Shown: one piece after another, positions 1-8,308 of the stretch | Layout: the number at the start of each line of letters is the position of its first letter | Numbering within the stretch: position 1 is the first letter of the stretch | Source: an uncultured Bacteroidales bacterium | GTDB lineage: Bacteria; Bacteroidota; Bacteroidia; Bacteroidales; Bacteroidaceae | Reading direction: 5' to 3' | Assembly: GCA_945787885.1 (NCBI GenBank) | Contig: CALZJF010000021.1 | Location: forward strand, 1-38,300 | DNA: 38,300 nucleotides | Translations under genes and position numbers: made by a program | Notes under the pieces: model-generated | The model's database searches: none | The model's input: only the letters and a program-made list of their open reading frames with translations | What the model was told of the DNA's origin: nothing

Positions 1-134
1 TGTATTTGCGACTATCGTGCCGTAGGTTTTTGTTTTTCACGAGGGAGCGTAGCGAGCTATGTGACTGTTTTCAAGGCTAAAAGATGCGCCAAAGAGCGTG
101 TTCAAATATACAAGCCATAGAATAATTCCTACCA
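1..134. mobile_element. Chimeric palindromic element, A-type left half and B-type right half (left end outside window)
   Basis: The first ~53 bases match the left arm of the family A element (compare 155-213). From about 54 onward the sequence matches the reverse complement of family B (compare 23110-23180). The join falls in the central hairpin, CGTAGC at 48-53 and GCTATG at 56-61, where one arm is A-type and the other B-type. The B-type arm is interrupted at 134 by a complete family A copy (135-323) and resumes after it, ending with CCTACT at 360, only 8 bp before the start codon of the next gene. No TA is seen at that right boundary (TT instead), and the left boundary is out of the window. 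Confidence 0.75.
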
Positions 135-323
135 GGTAGGTTCTATAAATTAGCTTGCGATGTATTTGCGACTATCGTACCGTAGGTTTTTGTTTTTCAC
201 GAGGGAGCGTAGCGGGCTACGTGACTGAATGAAAGACAAAAAGATACGGTGCGAGAGGCGTGAAGACATCCAAGTAAAACAGAAACACTGCCTTGCATTG
301 AAACCTAATTTATAGAACCTACC
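135..323. mobile_element. Family A MITE-like element, copy 1
   Basis: This is a 189-bp non-coding element with perfect 19-bp terminal inverted repeats: GGTAGGTTCTATAAATTAG at 135-153 and its exact reverse complement at 305-323. It is flanked by the 4-bp direct repeat ACCA (131-134 and 324-327), as expected for a target duplication. The interior is an imperfect palindrome, with CCGTA and TTTTTGT on the left facing ACAAAAA and TACGG on the right. Its apex is CGTAGC-GG-GCTACG at 208-221. Two further 189-bp copies lie at 7480 and 27309. It is inserted inside a B-type element. Confidence 0.88.
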
Positions 324-327
324 ACCA

Positions 328-360
328 TACTTACCATAAAACATTTTTTTAATACCTACT
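328..360. mobile_element. Right end of the interrupted B-type element
   Basis: After the family A insertion, the sequence resumes with the terminal part of family B and ends with ATACCTACT at 360. It aligns with the outer arm of the copy at 27103-27292 in reverse complement. The next gene starts 8 bp further on, so this arm forms most of its upstream region. Confidence 0.65.
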
Positions 361-368
361 TTGCTTCC

Positions 369-1238
369 ATGCTGCGCAAACTACTGCTTGACTGGATAGA
401 CGAAGGTGCAGGCAATGAGGAGTTTCAGCAGGCACGACGCCTCAGGCAAAACATGGCGCACCTGACGCTGGTGGGGAAGCTGATTGAAGAAAACCATACG
501 GTGGCATATCCCATCAGGGGACGAAGTATGCGCATCTTCATCGAGCACGACCGCGACAAAGTCGTGCTCGCACCGTTCGCCCCTGAAAAGCTCAGGCGTG
601 GCGATGTGGTGCTGGCACGGATTTCGGCGGAACGCTTTGTACTACACCGCATTATCCATGCTGAGGGCGAACTGCTGACGCTGATGGGCGACGGCAATCT
701 GAACGAGACTGAACACTGCCGAAGGTGCGACGTCAGCGCATTGGCAGTGGGGTTTCTACGAAAAGGGCGTAAAAAGCCTGACCGCACCTCTGGCTGGAAA
801 TGGCGCATCTACTCAGAACTATGGGTGCGGCTGAGCACCTGCCGAAAAAGCCTGCTGCTGGCATGGCGACTGAAAGAAAGGCTCCTGCGATGTGTGGGGC
901 TGCAGGCTGACACATACAGACGTGCCCTTCCAACTTTCAAACACCCTATAGCTCCCGATACCAAAATGCGCTTCAACCCCTCTTTTGAATCGAGAAACGT
1001 CTGCGGAGAATTTGTGGTCATTAACTTCACACAGGAGCCTATCGACTTCTGCCAGTTGATACACTTCAATGAGACGGCGGCTGATATTTACCAGCATTTT
1101 CAGCAGAAAGACTTTAACATAAAAGATATTACGGACTATCTGACAGAGAATTACGATGTCGGACAACATGAGGCAGAGACGAGCGTCAGGGCAATGATTG
1201 ACGACCTCAGGCCCACTCGCCTTCTCCTGCTGCCGTAG
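369..1238 (+). CDS. S24/S26 signal-peptidase-like domain fused to a PqqD-like domain
   Basis: This 289-aa protein has two recognisable parts. Residues ~45-130 resemble the S26 peptidase fold: GRSM at 51-54 (candidate nucleophile Ser53), RRGDVV at 76-81, HRI at 93-95 and GDGN at 107-110. A His in the HRI position, rather than Lys, is the Ser-His arrangement of the SipW/Sec11 branch. The linker (~130-200) is rich in Arg, Lys and Trp and may lie on a membrane. Residues ~200-289 resemble PqqD, the small domain that presents peptides to modifying enzymes in RiPP pathways (FNETAADIYQHF, then two helices). I infer a role in processing or maturing a peptide. No precursor peptide or radical-SAM gene is visible in the window, but the upstream neighbour is cut off. 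The ATG is 8 bp after a mobile-element end. yidC starts 44 bp downstream on the same strand. Confidence 0.7.
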   Translation: MLRKLLLDWIDEGAGNEEFQQARRLRQNMAHLTLVGKLIEENHTVAYPIRGRSMRIFIEHDRDKVVLAPFAPEKLRRGDVVLARISAERFVLHRIIHAEGELLTLMGDGNLNETEHCRRCDVSALAVGFLRKGRKKPDRTSGWKWRIYSELWVRLSTCRKSLLLAWRLKERLLRCVGLQADTYRRALPTFKHPIAPDTKMRFNPSFESRNVCGEFVVINFTQEPIDFCQLIHFNETAADIYQHFQQKDFNIKDITDYLTENYDVGQHEAETSVRAMIDDLRPTRLLLLP

Positions 1239-1282
1239 CCCCCTCTCCCCTTCAAATTCCCTTTGCAATCAAAATACCGAAT

Positions 1283-3190
1283 ATGGACAAAAATACAATT
1301 ACAGGTCTGGTGCTTATAGCGACCGTGCTCTTCGGCTATTCGTTCTGGGCGAACCGCAACGCCGAACAATATGCTGCGCAGGAAACCGCAGAGCAGACGC
1401 AGACCACCGAGAAAACTTCTGCCCCAAAAGCCATCACTCCGACAATTCAGAATGCCGTGGAGACTGCTGATTCCACCGCACTCTTCTTTGAGGCTCGCAA
1501 ACGGAACACGCAAGCGGCCGTCATTCTGCACAACGGAAAGATGGAGGCCATCATCAATCCGAAAGGCGGACAGGTGGCGCGCGTGAATCTGAATGAGTTT
1601 AAGAGCTATCAGGTGTATCACGAAGGTGGGAACGCACCGCTCAATCTCTATAACGAGCGCGATGCTAAACTTAATTTCGTCTTTGAAACCAAAGAGGAGA
1701 ACATCAACACCGACGACTTCTACTTCACGGCTGAGAATGCCACGGACTCTACGGTGACGATGGTGCTGGCCGATGCTTCGGGCGCACGCCTGTGTTTCGA
1801 CTATAAGCTCTCGAAAGACTATATGCTGAACATGACGGTGCGCACGGAGGGCATGAAAAACCTCTTCTCGCCGAAGACAAAAACCTTCAGCATCGACTGG
1901 CAAGACCGCGTGCGCCAACACGAAAAGGGCTTCTACTTTGAAAACATGTATTCCACGCTGACCTATAAGGAAGCGGATGGCGATACGGAGAAGCTCAAGG
2001 AGCAGGGCGACGAGAATGAGAATGCCGAACAGGGCGTGAGATGGGTGGCTTTCAAGAATCAATACTTCTCCAGCTGTTTGATAGCCAAAGAGCTGCTTTC
2101 CGACTGCAAATTCTCCAGCATACAGATGGAGGAGGGTTCGGGCTACCTGAAGGCCTACACCGCTCAGGCTGAAGCCGCCTTCGATGCCAGCGGAAAGCAG
2201 CCCACGGAACTGCAGTTCTACTTCGGACCCAACAACTTCCGCCTGCTGCAATCAATGGACAAGCAGAGCGTGACGAACGACGACCTCGACCTGCAAGACC
2301 TCGTCTATCTCGGATGGCCCGTCATTCGATGGATCAACCGTTTCTTCACCCTCTATGTCTTTGACTTCCTCACGGCTGCCAACCTCCCCATGTGGCTCGT
2401 GCTGCTGCTCATCACGCTTCTGCTCCGCGTCTTGGTCTATGTGCCTACGCGCAAGAGCTTCCTCAGTTCTGCCAAGATGCGCGTGCTGCGCCCGAAGGTG
2501 GAGGAAATCAACAAGAAATATCCGAATCAGGAAGATGCCATGAAGCGTCAGCAGGAGATGATGACGCTTTATAGCCAATATGGCGCGAGCCCGATGGGAG
2601 GATGTCTGCCCATGCTCATTCAGATGCCTATCTGGATTGCCATGTTCAACTTCGTGCCGAACGCTATCGAGATGCGCCAGCAGTCGTTCCTCTGGGCAGA
2701 TGACCTCTCTGCCTACGACGATGTCATTTCCTGGGGAACGGAAATATGGGGACTGGGCAATCATCTATCCCTCTTCTGCATCCTCTTCTGCGCCACCAAC
2801 CTCCTCTATAGCTATCTGTCCATGCGCCAGCAGAAAGACATGATGGCGGGGAACCCCGAACAGATGCAACAGATGAAGATGATGCAGTGGATGATGTATC
2901 TCATGCCGCTCATGTTCTTCTTCATGTTCAACAAATATTCTGCCGGACTGAACTACTACTATTTCATCTCGCTCCTCTTCTCCGCCCTGACGATGTGGTA
3001 TCTCCGCAAGACGACGGACGATGAAAAGCTGCTGGCAAAGCTGGAAGACTACTACCAGAAACAGCGCAACAACCCGAACAAGAAGACGGGCGGACTCGCC
3101 GCACGACTGCAGGCCCTGCAAGAACAGCAGCAGGCTCTGCTCGACGAGCAACGCGCCCGCAACCGCGCCGCACGCGAAGAGAAAAAATAA
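1283..3190 (+). CDS. yidC: Membrane protein insertase YidC
   Basis: YidC inserts and folds inner-membrane proteins, alone or with SecYEG. The 635-aa length is normal for Bacteroidetes. The start MDKNTITGLVLIATVLFGYSF is the typical N-terminal signal-anchor helix. A large periplasmic domain follows (~60-340). The conserved 60KD_IMP core then spans ~345-600, with TM segments around NLPMWLVLLLITLLLRVLVY, SPMGGCLPMLIQMPIWIAMF, LSLFCILFCATNLLY and MYLMPLMFFFMF. Arg382 in the first core helix fits the positive charge of the hydrophilic groove. The tail (~600-635) is basic and glutamine-rich, as in YidC proteins that contact ribosomes. In many Bacteroidales pyrG precedes yidC (from memory). Here the preceding gene is the S26/PqqD fusion. 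Confidence 0.97.
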   Translation: MDKNTITGLVLIATVLFGYSFWANRNAEQYAAQETAEQTQTTEKTSAPKAITPTIQNAVETADSTALFFEARKRNTQAAVILHNGKMEAIINPKGGQVARVNLNEFKSYQVYHEGGNAPLNLYNERDAKLNFVFETKEENINTDDFYFTAENATDSTVTMVLADASGARLCFDYKLSKDYMLNMTVRTEGMKNLFSPKTKTFSIDWQDRVRQHEKGFYFENMYSTLTYKEADGDTEKLKEQGDENENAEQGVRWVAFKNQYFSSCLIAKELLSDCKFSSIQMEEGSGYLKAYTAQAEAAFDASGKQPTELQFYFGPNNFRLLQSMDKQSVTNDDLDLQDLVYLGWPVIRWINRFFTLYVFDFLTAANLPMWLVLLLITLLLRVLVYVPTRKSFLSSAKMRVLRPKVEEINKKYPNQEDAMKRQQEMMTLYSQYGASPMGGCLPMLIQMPIWIAMFNFVPNAIEMRQQSFLWADDLSAYDDVISWGTEIWGLGNHLSLFCILFCATNLLYSYLSMRQQKDMMAGNPEQMQQMKMMQWMMYLMPLMFFFMFNKYSAGLNYYYFISLLFSALTMWYLRKTTDDEKLLAKLEDYYQKQRNNPNKKTGGLAARLQALQEQQQALLDEQRARNRAAREEKK

Positions 3191-3272
3191 GCGGAAAGAT
3201 ATAGAAGCGGATATATATAAGCGGAGAGAAACAACAAAAGAAAAGTTCTCAAAACCCTAAACTCCTACAACC

Positions 3273-5555
3273 TTGGATATCAAGACTTCGATTATGGCTA
3301 TCGTCATGGCAGCCGGACTTTCAACAGGCACAGCCGAAAGCCATGCTGAAAATCCCATTGTAAAGCAGAGTAGCATGGCGTTCAAGACTGACTTGCTCAC
3401 GCCTGAAGCGCTGTGGGCGATGGGGCGCATCGGAAATGTTGCCCTCAGTCCCGACGGACAGCAGATGGTCTATACGGTCAGCTATTACAGCGTTGAGCAA
3501 AACAAAAGTCGCTCAATGATTTACCGCTACGACTTCAGGCAGGCTTCTTCGCAACTCCTGACGGACAGCGAGGCGGGACTGAGCGAGGCGGCTCCTGCAT
3601 GGGTGAAGATGCCCAACGGACAGACGCGCATCGCATTCCTCTGCAAAGGTCAGCTGTGGAGCATGAACTCTGACGGCTCTGACCGCCAACAACTTACACA
3701 CGACGATGCGGGCATCGGCGACTTCCTCTTCGCACCGGATGGCAGACGCGTCATACTCGTGAAGGAGGTGGAACAGCACACTTCCATTGCCAAGAACGAT
3801 GCAGACCTTCCGCTCGCCACGGGCATGGTCATCAATGACTTGATGTACAAGCACTGGGACCACTACGTCATGACGGCACCCCATCCCTTCCTGGCAGACG
3901 TGACTGCTGAGGGCATCAACGCTGGCACCGACATGCTCGCGGGCGAGCCTTACGAATGCCCCATGGAACCCTTCGGCGGCGTGGAGCAACTGGCCTGGTC
4001 GCCGGATTCCAAATTCATTGCCTACACCTGCCGCAAGAAAACGGGACGCGACTATGCCGTCTCGACCGACTCCGACATCTTCTACTATAACGTCGAGACC
4101 GGACGCACGGAGTGCAATCTGCTAAAACCTGCCGACTTCAAAGCGCCGGAGTATGACTATGTGCGTTCGCTGAAACGGCAGACAGTCAATGCCGGCACTT
4201 CCTCTCACCCGAAGGCGATGGGGGGAGCCCCTTTTGCGGGATATGACGACAATCCTGCCTTCTCGCCTGATGGAAGATACATGGCTTTCCGCTCCATGGA
4301 GCGCGATGGCTATGAGAGCGACCGCACACGCCTCGTCGTCCTCGACCGTCAGACGGGAGATTTCAAATTCGTCAGCGAACACTTGGATGTCAATCAGGCT
4401 GAAAAGCAAAGCGGCGTGGAAGACTATGTCTGGAGTCCTGACTCGCGATGCCTCTACTTCACTGCCGTTTGGCACGGCAAGACGAACATCTACGTGACGA
4501 ATTTGGAGGGCAAGGTGAAGCAACTGACTGACGATCAGGCTGACTATGGTATTTCCGCCATCACGCCCGACGGCAGCGGACTCCTCTGCAAGCGTCATTC
4601 CATGGCGGCTCCTGATGAGATTTATCTCCTTCGCCTCGACACGAAGGGCATTGACCGCGCCCTGAAATCAAAGAAATTCTGCAGCGACGTGCAGAATGGG
4701 CTGGCAAAGGTGGAGCAACTGACCTGCGAAAACAAACTCTTCTATGACAACCTCGCATGGGGAGATGTCAGACCGAGATGGGTGAGAACGACGGACAATA
4801 AGGATATGCTATGCTGGGTGGTCTATCCCCCTCACTTCGACCCCTCCAAACGCTATCCTACGCTCCTCTTCTGCGAGGGTGGACCGCAAAGTCCTGTCAG
4901 CCAGTTCTGGAGCTACCGTTGGAATATGCAAATCATGGCTGCAAATGGCTACATCGTCATTGCCCCCAACCGCCGCGGTCTGCCGGGCTTCGGCATGGAA
5001 TGGCTCGAACAGATTTCGGGCGACTACACGGGGCAGTGCATGAAGGACTATCTCAGTGCCATCGACGATGTTTGCCGGGAGCCGTACGTGGACAGCGAAC
5101 ACCTGGGCTGCGTAGGAGCATCCTTCGGCGGCTTCAGCGTCTATTGGCTGGCGGGTAACCACGAGAAACGCTTCAAAGCCTTCATTGCCCACGATGGTAT
5201 TTACAACACGCAGCAGCAATACGTAGAGACGGAAGAACTCTGGTTCCCCAACTGGGATATGGGGGCCGCACCGTGGGTGGCTGCAGCGGAGAGCGAGCAG
5301 CAAAAGGTGTTCACCACCTCGCCCCACCTCTATGTAGGCCGCTGGGACACGCCGATTCTCTGCATACACGGCCAGAAAGACTTCCGCATTGAATACACGC
5401 AGGCTGAAAGTGCCTTTACGGCTGCCAAGATGAGGGGCATTGATGCGCAATTGCTCCTCTTCCCCGATGAAAACCACTGGGTGCTGAAACCTCAGAACGG
5501 CATTCTCTGGCAGCGCACCTTCTTCCGCTGGCTCGACAAATATCTCAAGCCCTGA
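3273..5555 (+). CDS. S9 family serine peptidase, dipeptidyl-peptidase 5 (DPP5)-like
   Basis: This is a 760-aa prolyl-oligopeptidase-family enzyme with a beta-propeller (~40-470; repeats such as ALSPDGQQMVY, AWSPDSKFIAY, VWSPDSRCLYF) and a C-terminal alpha/beta hydrolase domain. The catalytic triad is visible: Ser617 in GASFGGF, Asp703 in GQKDFRI and His735 in DENHWV. The C-terminal part strongly resembles Porphyromonas DPP5 (FIAHDGIYN, WDTPILCIHG, LKPQNGILWQRTFF), which releases dipeptides in the periplasm. The start is uncertain. A TTG at 3273 gives a better export signal (MDIKTSIMAIVMAAGLSTGTAESHA) than the ATG at 3294. It lies 82 bp after yidC and 71 bp before an MFS permease, which may import its products. 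Confidence 0.9.
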   Translation: MDIKTSIMAIVMAAGLSTGTAESHAENPIVKQSSMAFKTDLLTPEALWAMGRIGNVALSPDGQQMVYTVSYYSVEQNKSRSMIYRYDFRQASSQLLTDSEAGLSEAAPAWVKMPNGQTRIAFLCKGQLWSMNSDGSDRQQLTHDDAGIGDFLFAPDGRRVILVKEVEQHTSIAKNDADLPLATGMVINDLMYKHWDHYVMTAPHPFLADVTAEGINAGTDMLAGEPYECPMEPFGGVEQLAWSPDSKFIAYTCRKKTGRDYAVSTDSDIFYYNVETGRTECNLLKPADFKAPEYDYVRSLKRQTVNAGTSSHPKAMGGAPFAGYDDNPAFSPDGRYMAFRSMERDGYESDRTRLVVLDRQTGDFKFVSEHLDVNQAEKQSGVEDYVWSPDSRCLYFTAVWHGKTNIYVTNLEGKVKQLTDDQADYGISAITPDGSGLLCKRHSMAAPDEIYLLRLDTKGIDRALKSKKFCSDVQNGLAKVEQLTCENKLFYDNLAWGDVRPRWVRTTDNKDMLCWVVYPPHFDPSKRYPTLLFCEGGPQSPVSQFWSYRWNMQIMAANGYIVIAPNRRGLPGFGMEWLEQISGDYTGQCMKDYLSAIDDVCREPYVDSEHLGCVGASFGGFSVYWLAGNHEKRFKAFIAHDGIYNTQQQYVETEELWFPNWDMGAAPWVAAAESEQQKVFTTSPHLYVGRWDTPILCIHGQKDFRIEYTQAESAFTAAKMRGIDAQLLLFPDENHWVLKPQNGILWQRTFFRWLDKYLKP

Positions 5556-5626
5556 AATTCAGAGAATAAAAAATTTTTCAATAACGGTGTGAATAGCGCA
5601 CCAAATAACACACACACTTCATCTCC

Positions 5627-7240
5627 ATGTCAAAAACAAAAACACTGAGAGATTCTGCCACACTGCGCTGGACCGCCCTCCTGCTCCTCGCCCTGGCCAT
5701 GTTCTGTTCATACATCTTTATGGACATTCTCTCGCCCATCAAAGCCCTGATGCAGGAAACGCGCGGCTGGGACTCCACTGCGTTCGGCACGATGCAGGGT
5801 TCGGAGACGTTCCTCAACGTCTTCGTCTTCTTCCTCATCTTTGCGGGTATCATCCTCGACAAGATGGGAGTTCGCTTCACCGCACTGCTCTCAGGCGTGG
5901 TAATGCTCATCGGTGCCACCATCAACTGGTATGCCGTGACGGAGGCCTTCATGGCAAGCAATCTCCATGTATGGTTCACGAACAATCTGAACTACATCCC
6001 CGTCTTCGATGAGCTTGGCGTTTCGCCGTTCTACGAGGGTATGCCTGCCTCAGCCAAGTTCAGTGCCGTAGGCTTCATGATTTTCGGTTGCGGTGTAGAA
6101 ATGGCCGGTATCACCGTCAGCCGCGGTATCGTAAAATGGTTCAAGGGCCGCGAAATGGCACTTGCCATGGGTTCTGAAATGGCACTCGCACGCCTCGGCG
6201 TAGCCACCTGCATGATTTTCTCGCCCATGTTCGCCACGCTCGGCGGTGTCGTCGATGTTTCGCGCTCCGTAGCCTTCGGCGTCATCCTGCTGCTCATCGC
6301 CTTGATCATGTTCATCGTCTATTTCTTCATGGACCGCAAACTCGATCAGCAGACGGGCGAAGAAGAGGAGAAGGACGCGCCCTTCCAAATCAAGGACATC
6401 GGTGCCATCCTCTCCAGCAAGGGCTTCTGGCTCGTAGCTCTCCTCTGCGTGCTCTACTACAGTGCCATCTTCCCCTTCCAGAAATATGCCGTGAATATGC
6501 TGGAGTGCAACCTCACGTTCCATCCCGTTCCCGAAGATAGCTTTTGGGCAGGAAGCAATGTGACCCTCATCCAGTACGTCATCATGCTCATCACGGCGGG
6601 AGCTGCCTTTGCCAGCAACTTCACACGCCGTGAACTGAGATACCCTCTCCTCAGCATTGCCGTCATAGCCTTGATAGCTTTCTGCTATATGGGCTATATG
6701 CGCCAGTCGGCTGCCACGGTGTTCTCCGTGTTCCCCCTTCTCGCCGTGGGTATCACTCCCATCCTCGGCAACTATCTTGACCGCAACGGCAAGGCTGCCA
6801 CGATGCTCATCCTCGGCTCCATTCTTCTCATTGCCTGCCATCTGACGTTTGCCTTCGTGCTCCCGATGTTCAAGGGCAGCGAAGTGGCTGGTGTCATCGT
6901 GGCCTACGTCACCATCCTCGTCCTCGGTGCGAGCTTCTCGCTGGTTCCTGCATCCCTTTGGCCCAGCGTTCCCAAACTCGTAGATGAGAAGATTATCGGT
7001 TCTGCCTACGCCTTGATTTTCTGGATTCAGAACATCGGCCTCTGGCTCTTCCCCATGCTTATCGGCAAGGTGCTCGATGCCAGCAACCAGGGCGTGACTG
7101 ACCCGATGAAGTTCGACTATACCAATCCGCTCCTCATGCTGGCAGGACTGGGCGTTGCCGCCTTCGTCATCGGTCTGATACTGAAGGTGGAAGACAAGCG
7201 CAAGAATCTTGGTCTTGAAAATCCCAACATCATGAAATAA
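5627..7240 (+). CDS. MFS transporter (12-TM permease), substrate unknown
   Basis: This 537-aa integral membrane protein has about twelve hydrophobic segments and the duplicated loop signature of the major facilitator superfamily: LDKMGVRF after TM2 in the N-terminal half and LDRNGKAA in the C-terminal half. A charged cytoplasmic loop (QTGEEEEKDAPFQIKD, ~residues 243-260) separates the halves. The opening RWTALLLLALAMFCSYIFMD recalls the MFSD1-like branch, which includes dipeptide carriers, but this is a weak resemblance from memory. Its position directly after the DPP5-like peptidase gene makes dipeptide import a reasonable inference. A strong intrinsic terminator follows the stop codon, so it is the last gene of this transcription unit. 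Confidence 0.85.
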   Translation: MSKTKTLRDSATLRWTALLLLALAMFCSYIFMDILSPIKALMQETRGWDSTAFGTMQGSETFLNVFVFFLIFAGIILDKMGVRFTALLSGVVMLIGATINWYAVTEAFMASNLHVWFTNNLNYIPVFDELGVSPFYEGMPASAKFSAVGFMIFGCGVEMAGITVSRGIVKWFKGREMALAMGSEMALARLGVATCMIFSPMFATLGGVVDVSRSVAFGVILLLIALIMFIVYFFMDRKLDQQTGEEEEKDAPFQIKDIGAILSSKGFWLVALLCVLYYSAIFPFQKYAVNMLECNLTFHPVPEDSFWAGSNVTLIQYVIMLITAGAAFASNFTRRELRYPLLSIAVIALIAFCYMGYMRQSAATVFSVFPLLAVGITPILGNYLDRNGKAATMLILGSILLIACHLTFAFVLPMFKGSEVAGVIVAYVTILVLGASFSLVPASLWPSVPKLVDEKIIGSAYALIFWIQNIGLWLFPMLIGKVLDASNQGVTDPMKFDYTNPLLMLAGLGVAAFVIGLILKVEDKRKNLGLENPNIMK

Positions 7241-7283
7241 TCTTCTGGCTGAAACCATCTTTCAACCACGCATCAGCAAAACG

Positions 7284-7333
7284 AACTCCCACGGACAGAC
7301 CCTCTCATTGGTCTGCTCGTGGGAGTTTGTTTA
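7284..7333 (+). terminator. Rho-independent terminator after the MFS gene
   Basis: AACTCCCACG at 7284-7293 pairs with CGTGGGAGTT at 7318-7327. An inner stem, CAGACC with GGTCTG, closes the loop. The T-rich sequence GTTTGTTTAT follows. It ends the unit that contains yidC, the S9 peptidase and the MFS gene. Confidence 0.85.
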
Positions 7334-7430
7334 TACCTTCGGCTGCTCCACCCTCCCCTTCCCAATACGGGCAACAAGCCTTCACACGGTTAAACCATGA
7401 GGGGAGAGGGTCATGCTCTACAATAAATGA

Positions 7431-7464
7431 TAAGTAGGAAAATAAGTAGGAAAATAAGTAGGCA
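7431..7464. repeat. Three tandem copies of a B-element end (period 12)
   Basis: TAAGTAGG occurs at 7431, 7443 and 7455 with an exact 12-bp period (unit TAAGTAGGAAAA). The unit is the TA target plus the first six bases of the family B element. The third copy continues into a longer B-type end. Confidence 0.75.
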
Positions 7465-7689
7465 ATGAAAATTAGTTTAGGTAGATTCTATAAATTAGCT
7501 TGCGATGTATTTGCGACTATCGTGCCGTAGGTTTTTGTTTTTCACGAGGGAGCGTAGCGGGCTACGTGACTGAATGAAAGACAAAAAGATACGGTGCGAG
7601 AGGCGTGAAGACATCCAAGCAAGACAGAAACACTGCCTTACATTGAAAACTAATTGATAGAACCTACCTTTACAGTAAGATTCCCTACT
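7457..7689. mobile_element. Remnant B-type element interrupted by family A copy 2
   Basis: The left end AGTAGGCAATGAAAATTAG begins at 7457 after TA (7455-7456). A short right end, CAGTAAGATTCCCTACT, is at 7673-7689. Most of the interior is missing, and the 189-bp family A element plus its TTTA duplication sits between the two ends. This is the second case of A nested in B in this window. The right boundary is degenerate, so this call is less certain than the complete copies. Confidence 0.5.
7480..7668. mobile_element. Family A MITE-like element, copy 2
   Basis: This 189-bp copy is nearly identical to those at 135 and 27309. Its ends are GGTAGATTCTATAAATTAG and CTAATTGATAGAACCTACC, with one substitution in each compared with copy 1. 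The flanking 4-bp direct repeat is TTTA (7476-7479 and 7669-7672). The central palindrome and the CGTAGC-GG-GCTACG apex are intact. No open reading frame of note lies within it. Confidence 0.88.
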
Positions 7690-7693
7690 TCAA

Positions 7694-8018
7694 CGGCAAA
7701 ATTCGTCTCAGAGTGAGCAATTTGAAGGAAAAAATGACCATTTACTGGGGGCAAAATAATCACTTGGAGGATTAAAATAATCATTTGGGAAGCAGAAGTT
7801 CTGCAGAAGGATGGCAAAGCCCATCATTTTCAATACTGCCACTCATTTCATGCCAGTCTGGACAGAGAGGAATTCATCAATTTTAGGACGTAATAAATGG
7901 GCTTCCAGAGTCAGATTTATCAGCAAGCATCCCAACGCCAGGAAATACGCCCCGCATATTTCCTCGGAGAAGGGCAAAACATGCGGTATTTACCACAAAC
8001 AGACTCTTGCGACTTACG
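7694..8018 (+). repeat. Degenerate ~325-bp intergenic repeat C, copy 1
   Basis: This stretch aligns along its whole length with 37757-38078 in the same orientation. Shared anchors include TTCGTCTCAGA, GGGAAGCAG, AGCAAAGCCC or GGCAAAGCCC, CATGCCAGTCTG, TGGGCTTCCAGAGTCAG, ACGCCCCGCATA and CTTGCGACTTAC, separated by diverged sequence. Short reading frames exist in both copies but do not agree well in frame or product, so I treat it as non-coding. From 8019 to about 8190 I see no gene or clear signal. Confidence 0.7.
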
Positions 8019-8222
8019 TATCATACAGAAAATTAGAGAAATACACAGGCCACACGCACTGGTTCTGACGCCCCCAATCCTAATACACACCCTCTCCCAT
8101 CCCCCTCTCAGCCTTCGTTCGTCTGAATATCTCCATGATTTCAGCGTGCGAAGGCACTAATTTCTTATTGCTGCCCACTCATTCCTTCTATCATCGTGCT
8201 ACGCTCCCTCGCAACCGGCAAT

Positions 8223-8251
8223 AAAAAACCCACACGGCTAAACCGTGTGGG
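8223..8251 (-). terminator. Rho-independent terminator of ispF
   Basis: Read on the minus strand, CCCACACGG (8251-8243) pairs with CCGTGTGGG (8037 side of the loop at 8237-8229) around the loop TTTAG, and TTTTTT (8228-8223) follows directly. It lies about 58 bp after the ispF stop codon and ends the porU-porV-ispF unit. Confidence 0.88.
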
Positions 8252-8308
8252 GGAGTATGATTGCGTAAAATCGGAAGCAGAATCGCGAGAAACGCGAGAA
8301 ACGCGAAC

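Noticed and set aside
7811-8160. Possible small proteins (85-87 aa) in repeat C copy 1
   Set aside because: Two overlapping frames of similar length, no family resemblance, and the second repeat copy does not keep the same frame and length. They are best seen as chance frames.
8191-8211. Fragment GTGCTACGCTCCCTCG resembling the arm next to the A apex
   Set aside because: Only about 14 bases match (CGAGGGAGCGTAGC in reverse), with no ends or flanking palindrome. It may be a relic but cannot be supported as an element.
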